A stretch of DNA of 8,854 bases from contig SLPX01000076.1 in assembly GCA_007131745.1 (NCBI GenBank), positions 1-8,854 of the forward strand, given 5' to 3'. This DNA comes from Myxococcales bacterium (GTDB taxonomy: Bacteria; Myxococcota; Polyangia; HGW-17; SLPX01). The notes under the pieces are model-generated. The model did not search any database and was not told the origin of the DNA. It saw only the letters and a program-made list of their open reading frames with translations. Shown here piece after piece: positions 1 through 6,299 of this stretch. The position numbers were made by a program, and so were the translations under genes. Every line of letters starts with the position of its first letter. Position 1 is the stretch's first letter.

Positions 1-2234
1 CGCGAATGTTTCAATACCTTGAAAAAATCGAAACCGAGATGAAACTGGTGAAAGCTGAAACAATCAATGACCTTGCAACCTCTAAACGCGCCTCACTCGA
101 CGATTATTTGAATGAGCTGTTGCAAAAAAGAGGCGAACAGACGCTCGTAACGAATACGAAAAACAACAAGACCCTGGAGTGGTTCGACTGCGTGGAAGCG
201 CCTTGTGCGGCGGAGTGTCCGGCGAATCAGGACGTGCCTGAATACATGCGCCTGGTGGAAACCGGAGGTTTTTCGAAGGCGCACGAGGTGATAAAGAGAA
301 CAAATCCACTATCCCGCACAACGGGAGCGGTTTGCGACCATCCTTGCACCGTCAAGTGCGTGAGGAATCATTATGACGAGCCGCTTTCAATAAGGGAAAT
401 TAAGCGGGCCGCGGCCGCTTACGGAAGTGAGCCGGAATTCCACCCTCTGGGTCAAAGGAGCGTTGCATTGAACGGCACTCCCCCAAAGGTCGCTCTCATA
501 GGAGCGGGGCCTGCTTCGCTCAGCGCGGCCTATTACCTTGCCGGGGCGGGTTGCACGGTCGCGGTGTTTGACGAAAAAGAGAACGCCGGGGGAATGGCGG
601 CGGGGGTGATTCCACGCTTCAGGCTACCGGATGAAGATCTTTTGCTGGACGTGGCCGCGGTACGCGATGTCGGCGTGACTTTTAATTTCGGCAAGAAAGC
701 CGGGCGGGATTTCACTCTTTCATCGCTGCTGAAGGATGGCTGGGATAAGGTTTTTATCGGCGCGGGCGCGCAGACCGGAGTTCGTATGGGTATCGAATCC
801 GAAAACAGTGAAGGCGTGATGGACGGCCTGGAATTCCTTGATCTCGTAAAAAAGAACAAAGCCCCGAGAGCGGGTGAGCATGTCTTGATAGTAGGCGGCG
901 GAAATTCCGCCATGGATGCAGCTCGAACAGCTCGAAGGGTGGCGGGACCCGAAGCAACAGTCTCGGTCGTCTATCGCCGGACCAGGTCGGAGATGCCCGC
1001 GGACACGGAGGAAATAGAGGCGGTGATCCGGGAAGGTGTGAACATTATGGAGCTCACAAATCCTGTGGCGGTCGTCAGGAATGAAAATCGCATTTCCGGA
1101 GTGAAGTGCGTGAAAATGAAACTTGGTGGTCTCGATAGCAGCGGCCGGCCGCGGCCGATCCCGATGGAAAACTCCGAATTCGAATTAGAGTGCACCATGC
1201 TCATCGTGAGCATCGGCCAAACGCCGACAGTGGATTTTGCGGCCGAGCCGATTGAGAATCCGGCAGGGGATAACCTTGGAAAAATTGAAATAAAACCCGG
1301 CGGAAACATTGTTGTTGATCCTGAAACACAGGAAACAAGCGTACCGGGAATTTTCGCCGGAGGAGACGTTGTTCGAGGACCATCTACGATCATCACCGCA
1401 GCGGCCGACGGTAGACGTGCAGCTCTCTCCATGACCAATCGTTACACAAAGAGGAATGCAGACAAAAAAAGAGAAGACTTCAACAACTCCAACTTATCGA
1501 TTGGAGAGCTGATGGTTCGTAAGTCGAAAAGAGTATTCCCGGACAAGGTGGTACCCACGCCTATTTCAAAGCAACTCGGGTTCGAGGAGGTATCTCCGGT
1601 ATTTTCGCGTGAAACCGCGATGAACGAAGCAGCGCGATGTCTTTCGTGTGACCTGATGTGCAACATCTGTGTTACGGTATGTCCAAACAGGGCCAACCAA
1701 TCATACATTTCAGTGGATCAGGAAACTACCGTTCCGGTATACATCCACCGGGAAAGACAATTGCAGCCTGTGAATAGAGAAACCCTTTCGGTAGTAGAAA
1801 AAACTCAGATCGTCAACATAGCGGATCTCTGCAATGAATGCGGTAATTGCCGAACATTCTGCCCGACCGCGGGCTCGCCGTACAAAGACAAACCCAGGAT
1901 GTATCTTGACGCTGCGGGCTTTGGAGCAGACTCGGGAAACAGGGTTCACCTGGACATGGACCGCGCTGGAAATCCCAGGATTAGACTCAAGGACCGGGCG
2001 GACCTGCACACATTGACAGAAGAAAAAGACGGGCGGCTTTTCTACGAAGGCCCGAAGATCTCGGCCCGCATTGACCGGTCTAATCCATCGAAATGGGAAA
2101 TCGAAGAAGCTCTCCCCGGAAAGAGTCTCCTTGACGAAGAAACCGCCCGATTGGAAATCGCTTTCCGGCTGGGTGTTTTGCTGGACGGGTTGACATCATC
2201 CCTAGGTCACATCACCGGAGTTCACAGAAGGTAA
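1..2234 (+). CDS. ygfK: YgfK-type Fe-S/FAD oxidoreductase (putative selenate reductase subunit), 5'-truncated by window edge
   Basis: This is the C-terminal part of a cytoplasmic NAD(P)H-dependent flavoprotein of the glutamate synthase small subunit/dihydropyrimidine dehydrogenase class. Numbering runs from the ATG at base 6. Seen: a Cys-rich Fer4_20-type domain (C62, C67, C71, then C110, C114, C118); an FAD-binding GAGPAS motif at 166-171; an NAD(P)-binding VGGGNSAMD motif near 296-304; an AGGDVVRGPS FAD motif at 451-460; and two C-terminal clusters, C545/548/552/555/559 and a classical ferredoxin pattern at C609/612/615/619. The spacing CVEAPCAAECP and the ending CNECGNCRTFCP followed by PYKDK match E. 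coli YgfK as I remember it. Family members are about 1000 residues with a further N-terminal domain, and the frame stays open through the first base, so the ATG at base 6 is probably internal. YgfK has been linked to selenate reduction and to purine catabolism, but its reaction is not firmly established. The substrate here is unknown; a GltD-like electron-transfer subunit is the alternative. Confidence 0.85.
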   Translation, partial: RMFQYLEKIETEMKLVKAETINDLATSKRASLDDYLNELLQKRGEQTLVTNTKNNKTLEWFDCVEAPCAAECPANQDVPEYMRLVETGGFSKAHEVIKRTNPLSRTTGAVCDHPCTVKCVRNHYDEPLSIREIKRAAAAYGSEPEFHPLGQRSVALNGTPPKVALIGAGPASLSAAYYLAGAGCTVAVFDEKENAGGMAAGVIPRFRLPDEDLLLDVAAVRDVGVTFNFGKKAGRDFTLSSLLKDGWDKVFIGAGAQTGVRMGIESENSEGVMDGLEFLDLVKKNKAPRAGEHVLIVGGGNSAMDAARTARRVAGPEATVSVVYRRTRSEMPADTEEIEAVIREGVNIMELTNPVAVVRNENRISGVKCVKMKLGGLDSSGRPRPIPMENSEFELECTMLIVSIGQTPTVDFAAEPIENPAGDNLGKIEIKPGGNIVVDPETQETSVPGIFAGGDVVRGPSTIITAAADGRRAALSMTNRYTKRNADKKREDFNNSNLSIGELMVRKSKRVFPDKVVPTPISKQLGFEEVSPVFSRETAMNEAARCLSCDLMCNICVTVCPNRANQSYISVDQETTVPVYIHRERQLQPVNRETLSVVEKTQIVNIADLCNECGNCRTFCPTAGSPYKDKPRMYLDAAGFGADSGNRVHLDMDRAGNPRIRLKDRADLHTLTEEKDGRLFYEGPKISARIDRSNPSKWEIEEALPGKSLLDEETARLEIAFRLGVLLDGLTSSLGHITGVHRR

Positions 2235-2278
2235 AAAACTTCCGGCTTGATTGGCCGCCGGCTCATTGACAGCCGGAA
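2233..2278 (-). terminator. Intrinsic terminator for the dihydrolipoyl dehydrogenase transcript
   Basis: TTCCGGCT at 2240-2247 is exactly complementary to AGCCGGAA at 2271-2278, giving an 8-bp stem around a 23-base loop. A second CCGGCT at 2258-2263 can pair with 2271-2276 as a tighter 6-bp stem with a 7-base loop. Read on the minus strand, the longer stem is followed after one base by six T (A-run at 2233-2238), as expected for Rho-independent termination after the dehydrogenase stop. The A-run overlaps the TAA stop of the opposing YgfK-type gene. On the plus strand no T-run follows, so termination of the other transcript here is less clear. The long loop lowers confidence. Confidence 0.55.
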
Positions 2279-2284
2279 CGCAAA

Positions 2285-3688
2285 TCATCCGTGAATGGCA
2301 GAACGATGAACGGCCAAGGCACATTCCTTGATCGCTTCGGAAAGCGTGGGATGAGCATGAACGGACCGTCCCAGTTCCATTGTTTTCGTATTGGAAGCGA
2401 TTGCAACCGTCGCCTCACCGATCAACTCGGAAGCCATCGGCCCCAAGATATGCACCCCTAAAATCCGATCGCTTCCCTTTTCAGCGATCACCTTGACCAA
2501 TCCATCGCTGTCTCCCATGGCCAAAGCGCGTCCATTCGCTCCAAAATAAAACCTGCCCGTTGAAAAATCCAGGGATCTAGCTTTCGCCTCCTCTTCGCTC
2601 AGACCGGTTTGTGCCAGCTCGGGCCATGTATATACTACATTAGGTATCAGGTCGTGATCCAATGGCGCCGGTTTTCCGCCGGCAGCGTGTTCAGCAGCGA
2701 AAATTCCTTCTTCCTCCGCCTTGTGCGCCAACATCGGCCCCTTTACAAGGTCACCCACTCCATAAACTTCTCCAATCGAAGTTTGCAATGAATCATCGAC
2801 AACCACTCTGCCCTTTTCATCCAGTTCAACTCCCAGTTTCTCCAGCCCCTGGTCCATGGTACACGGTTTCCTGCCGACCGCTACCAACAACTTTTCACAA
2901 AACATTTCTTCCACCCGCCCCTTCTTATCTTCTACGCTCACCTTCACCCTGCTTCCCGGCGGTGCACCCTGACTAACTTCCGCTGCCGCCACTTTACTGT
3001 TGACCTTCAAGTCCAACCCCTGTTTCTTGAGACTCCGCTCCAGCATTTTCGCTACCTGGCGGTCGGCATGAGGCACTATCTGGCCCATCATTTCTACGAC
3101 AGTGACCTTTGCTCCAAGCCGGCTCCACACCGAGGCCAGTTCCAGACCGACGGCACCGGCTCCGACAACCACCATCGACTCAGGCACTTTCCCGAATTCC
3201 AGGGCATGATCGGATCCGACTATGTTTTCTCCGTCGACCACCAAGTGTGGAAGTTCAATAGGAACACTTCCCATCGCTAAAATCACATTTTTCGCCTCAA
3301 TGGATTCATCTCCAACCCTGACCTCATTCGGCGAGACAACACGAGCAACGCCTTGAATCACATCTACCTTGTTGCGCTTCATTAAACCGGCGATACCCTG
3401 AGTCAACGCGTTGACCACGTTGTTCTTTCGTTCCATCAACCGGGACAAATCCAGCCGCACGGATTCCGCTATCACCCCGTGCTCATCCAGTTTATTTAAT
3501 ACCTTGTAATATTGCTCACTGGATTCCAGAAGAGCTTTTGTAGGGATACAACCTACGTTCAAACAGGTTCCTCCGAGCTTTTCTCTTTTTTCTACAAGCG
3601 CTGTCTTCAACCCCAGTTGCGAAGCGCGGATCGCGGCTGCATAGCCGCCCGGACCCGCTCCCACGATAACAAGATCAAAACCGTTCAT
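2285..3688 (-). CDS. lpdA: Dihydrolipoyl dehydrogenase (E3)
   Basis: This cytoplasmic flavoenzyme reoxidises protein-bound dihydrolipoamide with NAD+, as the E3 component of pyruvate or 2-oxoglutarate dehydrogenase or as the L protein of glycine cleavage. Numbered from the ATG at 3688 (467 residues, normal length). Seen: an FAD-binding GAGPGG at 10-15; the redox-active disulfide in GGTCLNVGCIPTK (C42, C47); an NAD-binding VVGAGAVGLELA near 174-185; the second FAD motif YGVGDL near 309-314; the YTWPE segment; and the C-terminal HPTLSE with the catalytic His446-Glu451 pair. All key residues are present. Two starts are possible. The first ATG (3695-3697, giving MSKMNG) has its AGAGGAG only one base upstream, which is too close. 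The second ATG (3686-3688) sits 10 bases from the same site and is preferred. No E1, E2 or lipoyl-carrier gene is visible nearby, so the partner complex is unknown. It may be co-transcribed with the kinase upstream. Confidence 0.95.
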   Translation of the reverse strand: MNGFDLVIVGAGPGGYAAAIRASQLGLKTALVEKREKLGGTCLNVGCIPTKALLESSEQYYKVLNKLDEHGVIAESVRLDLSRLMERKNNVVNALTQGIAGLMKRNKVDVIQGVARVVSPNEVRVGDESIEAKNVILAMGSVPIELPHLVVDGENIVGSDHALEFGKVPESMVVVGAGAVGLELASVWSRLGAKVTVVEMMGQIVPHADRQVAKMLERSLKKQGLDLKVNSKVAAAEVSQGAPPGSRVKVSVEDKKGRVEEMFCEKLLVAVGRKPCTMDQGLEKLGVELDEKGRVVVDDSLQTSIGEVYGVGDLVKGPMLAHKAEEEGIFAAEHAAGGKPAPLDHDLIPNVVYTWPELAQTGLSEEEAKARSLDFSTGRFYFGANGRALAMGDSDGLVKVIAEKGSDRILGVHILGPMASELIGEATVAIASNTKTMELGRSVHAHPTLSEAIKECALAVHRSAIHG

Positions 3689-3698
3689 TTTGGACATA

Positions 3699-3705
3699 CT
3701 CCTCT
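3699..3705 (-). promoter_or_regulatory. Ribosome binding site that decides the lpdA start
   Basis: On the minus strand AGAGGAG lies here. It is one base from the ATG at 3697 and ten bases from the in-frame ATG at 3688. Normal Shine-Dalgarno spacing is roughly five to ten bases, so the downstream ATG is favoured. Confidence 0.6.
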
Positions 3706-3709
3706 TTTA

Positions 3710-3743
3710 AACAATTCATTCGAACAAATCATTTTGGTGATTT
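3710..3743. repeat. Short direct and inverted repeats in the kinase-lpdA gap
   Basis: Two 11-base copies, AACAATTCATT (3710-3720) and AACAAATCATT (3723-3733), match at 10 of 11 positions with a 13-base period. The second overlaps a perfect inverted repeat, AAATCA (3726-3731) and TGATTT (3738-3743), with a 6-base loop. No T-run follows the hairpin on the minus strand, so it is not a standard terminator. It sits just upstream of the lpdA ribosome binding site and could be an operator or an RNA-processing element, but in AT-rich spacer DNA such short repeats also arise by chance. Confidence 0.3.
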
Positions 3744-3756
3744 TACAAGGAAGCCC

Positions 3757-6039
3757 TCAATCAAGACACTTCCTCACCCCGGAAGCCAGTTCCGGAAGCG
3801 TCCACGGCTTGTCCAGCCAACCAGCAATCTCGTTTTGAAGCGAATCAGTGTTCACCCTGCCGCCATAGCCGCTCACCAGCATGACTCTGGCCGATGGATC
3901 TTCGTCCCGCACTTTCTTCATAAGCTCGACACCGCCCATATCCGGCATAATCACATCACTCATTACGAGGCCGATTTCAGAGCGTCTCTCCCTGAAACGA
4001 TCTAGTGCATCAGCGCCGCCTGTCGCACAAATTGTCCGGTACCCAAGAAGCTCCAGCGCCGTCTTCGTGGATTTCAAAACACTCTCCTCGTCATCAACGA
4101 TCAAAACCAATTCACCGTTTCCTCTCACAAGCTTATCTGCGCTTTCGTGACTCCTCAAAAGCTTTTCATCCACTTCGACAACCGGAAGAAAAACCCTCAA
4201 TATCATGCCAAGAGGCTCTTCCGACCCCAATTGCATGAAACCGTCATGCTGACGGACTATCCCCAACACCTGGGCAAACGCCGCCCCCCTGCCCCGCTCC
4301 GAATCCTTCTCCCCGAAATACGAATCAAATATGCGAGGCAAAAGCGTATCGGTCGCGCCGGTTCCGGTGTCGGTGAATTCCAGGACCGCCCACCTCCCGC
4401 CCCTCATTCCCGCTACAGGAGCGGCGCTACCCCTCTCAAGATTGATCATTCTCAATCTCATCCTGAACACTCCCCCGCACGGCATCGAGTCTTTCGCATT
4501 CAGAGCGACATTTGCCAACATTTGTTGGAGCGCCCCCAGGTCAGCCATGACATGACAATCCGAACATTCAATCTCCAATTCCATCTTGACATTTTCGGGT
4601 ATGGTTCTGCGCAGAAACATCTCTGATTGTCCCACAAAAAGAGACAAGTCAGTGATTTCCTTTTCCCCGGATGTGCGAAGAGAGAACTCCTGGATTTGCT
4701 TTACCAGTTCGCCGGCTTTCCTCCCTTCCTCGACAACCAACTCTAGTTGCTTGCATGCATGCTCAGGCAATCCTCCCCCCTCCAAGATCGCCCTTGAATA
4801 AGTCGAAATCACGGTAATAATGTTTCCGAAATCGTGAGCGATACCCGCTGCCATCTGCCCCACCGCCATCAGCCTTTCCATCCTCCTGGCCTGGATGTTC
4901 TCCTCCCGCTCGCGAGTCACTTCCCGGATGATTACCAACCAATCACCACCGTACACTCCCCCGTGCATATTGTTGACCGTGACCTCGAATATTCTGGTTA
5001 CAGGATGATTCAGCTTCACATCGCAAATACGGGACGCACCGTCCGGCTTCAAGATATCATCCAGCAACCGGTCGCCCAACCCAACCAACTTTCCAAGTGA
5101 ACTCTTTTTTCCAAGAAGCTCCAAGTAACTCCTTGCCAGAGGATTGGCCATTACTATCCTGCGCTCGCGATCAAGCACACAGACACCCTCCGGAAAATTG
5201 TCGACGAGTCCGGCCAACATCATCCTTTCCCGCTCTTTTTCCTCGTGCAATCTCAAAAGCCTCCTATTGGACAGCTTCTTTTCGGTCACATCTTCCATCG
5301 CTCCCTGAAAAAACAACTTCCCATCGCCGCCTTCCAACACTCTGGCGTAATCCCTGACCCAAATGGAACGACCGTCCCGCCGCTTCAAGCGAATCTCCCT
5401 TCCTATGGACTCACCCCGCCGTTCCAGTTCCTCCACTTGTTCCCGCCTTGTCAGCGGATCAACAAATAGTTCCTCGGCGCTCCGCTTTTTCAGCTCTTCT
5501 ATGCTTTCATAACCGAACATCATTGCCAATGCGGTGTTCGCTTCAAGAATCTCACCTTCTGAAGCGGTCAGGTACAACCCAAGCGGGATATTGTTGAAAA
5601 GGGTTTGATATCTTGTTTCAGCGTCTGAAAGCGCTTGGTGCAAACACCTTCGATTCAGAATAGCGCCCACGACTTCAGCCAAGCTTTCTCCACTCGGTTT
5701 CGACAATTCTGTTTCATCGGCGTTTCGTTCAGCGGTTCTCTTCCTGGAGGAAAAAATCGACAAATCCGGTGAAACAAGAATAGATTCCATGCTCCCGTCC
5801 CAGCAGAGCACAACGGTGTCAGGCCGACGGGTTTTGATATTCCTTGTCAACTCTGCATATAATTTCCAGTCGACTTCGGGATGAATCAAAACAAGATCAA
5901 CTTCTTCCGATTCCTGGAAAATCGGCGGATCTCCGGCACAGGAAAGCTTAACGATATCAGCGTCGGGATAAACAGTTTTCAACTCTTCAGCGGCAGCGCT
6001 CAAGCGTTCTTGGTCCGGGTCGATTATAACGAAACGCAC
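3757..6039 (-). CDS. Soluble hybrid PAS sensor histidine kinase with C-terminal receiver
   Basis: A 760-residue cytoplasmic two-component sensor; no membrane segment is visible. Numbered from the GTG at 6039. Order: a receiver-like N-terminus (1-91) in which the phosphoacceptor position appears to be His53 (LVLIHPEVD); PAS plus PAC (about 139-253, ending QGAMEDVTEKK); a second PAS (about 272-377, ending IIREVTRERE); a dimerisation and phosphotransfer domain with His402 in AAGIAHDFGN; an ATPase domain (about 496-619) with N-box N510/N514/D517 and G1 box DTGTG at 557-561; and a receiver (643-759) with acidic pair D649/D650, phosphoacceptor D695, S723 and K744. The G2 ATP-lid motif, normally GxGLGL, reads GRGAAF (583-588). 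The GTG start is chosen because AGGAGG lies five bases upstream; a TTG at 6066 in the same frame has no such site and would add nine residues. The signal is unknown, but the PAS domains suggest a small ligand, redox state or a partner protein. With no output domain, it probably works through phosphotransfer to another protein. Confidence 0.92.
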   Translation of the reverse strand: MRFVIIDPDQERLSAAAEELKTVYPDADIVKLSCAGDPPIFQESEEVDLVLIHPEVDWKLYAELTRNIKTRRPDTVVLCWDGSMESILVSPDLSIFSSRKRTAERNADETELSKPSGESLAEVVGAILNRRCLHQALSDAETRYQTLFNNIPLGLYLTASEGEILEANTALAMMFGYESIEELKKRSAEELFVDPLTRREQVEELERRGESIGREIRLKRRDGRSIWVRDYARVLEGGDGKLFFQGAMEDVTEKKLSNRRLLRLHEEKERERMMLAGLVDNFPEGVCVLDRERRIVMANPLARSYLELLGKKSSLGKLVGLGDRLLDDILKPDGASRICDVKLNHPVTRIFEVTVNNMHGGVYGGDWLVIIREVTREREENIQARRMERLMAVGQMAAGIAHDFGNIITVISTYSRAILEGGGLPEHACKQLELVVEEGRKAGELVKQIQEFSLRTSGEKEITDLSLFVGQSEMFLRRTIPENVKMELEIECSDCHVMADLGALQQMLANVALNAKDSMPCGGVFRMRLRMINLERGSAAPVAGMRGGRWAVLEFTDTGTGATDTLLPRIFDSYFGEKDSERGRGAAFAQVLGIVRQHDGFMQLGSEEPLGMILRVFLPVVEVDEKLLRSHESADKLVRGNGELVLIVDDEESVLKSTKTALELLGYRTICATGGADALDRFRERRSEIGLVMSDVIMPDMGGVELMKKVRDEDPSARVMLVSGYGGRVNTDSLQNEIAGWLDKPWTLPELASGVRKCLD

Positions 6040-6044
6040 GTGTG

Positions 6045-6050
6045 CCTCCT
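6045..6050 (-). promoter_or_regulatory. Perfect Shine-Dalgarno site for the kinase GTG start
   Basis: AGGAGG on the minus strand, followed by CACAC and then the GTG at 6037-6039. The sequence is a full consensus at ideal spacing. It lies inside the coding extension that a TTG start at 6066 would require, which argues against that start. Confidence 0.75.
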
Positions 6051-6299
6051 CTAAACCTGCATCCAAAACATCTTCAAACGCTCCACAAGCTCACCCTAAA
6101 TTTGTGTCCGCATCCTGCTCAGCTTAATGTCGGGTTCTTATCAGCGCAAGGCATTTCTTGGCGAGCAGGTGTTTGTCCGGAGGGACCCAAAGGGAAAAAA
6201 GAGTATCTCCGCAACAATGGCGCTGTGTTCCACACCGAAACAGTGTAATATTGTTCAAGTCAAAACAACTCGAATCATTACACGGAGAAACTCCACACC
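6051..6299. other. Divergent intergenic region between kinase and hydrolase genes
   Basis: About 250 bases that must hold the promoters of both divergent genes and their 5' untranslated regions. I see no convincing sigma-70 promoter on either strand. The best AT-rich candidate is TGTAATATTGTTC at 6244-6256 on the plus strand, 44 bases or more before the hydrolase start, without a good -35 partner. Small hairpin potential exists at 6175-6186 (GTCC, loop GGAG, GGAC) and as GTGT/ACAC around 6226-6236. No long open frame here looks coding; those crossing it are antisense to, or out of frame with, the neighbouring genes. No tRNA or recognisable riboswitch was found. Confidence 0.5.
6284..6294 (+). 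promoter_or_regulatory. Weak ribosome binding site inside a small hairpin, upstream of the hydrolase
   Basis: GGAG at 6284-6287 is the only Shine-Dalgarno-like element before the ATG at 6300. Its 12-base spacing is longer than usual. It is followed by AAA and CTCC, so it can form a 4-bp stem with a 3-base loop that would hide the site. The stem is short, so any effect on translation is speculative. Confidence 0.3.

Noticed and set aside
404..420. GC-rich palindromes such as GCGGCCGC, also near 1141-1155
   Set aside because: They fall in coding sequence at Arg/Ala/Gly codons and are expected from composition.
971..1438. 155-residue open frame on the minus strand within the YgfK-type gene
   Set aside because: The plus-strand frame encodes conserved FAD/NAD-binding motifs here; the minus frame is a shadow.
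6141..6212. Possible cyclic-di-GMP (GEMM-I) riboswitch, from GCAAGGC at 6146-6152 and GGGACCCAAAGGG at 6182-6194
   Set aside because: The second element differs from the conserved GACGCAAAGCC, cannot pair with the first as required, and no GNRA-capped stem lies between them.
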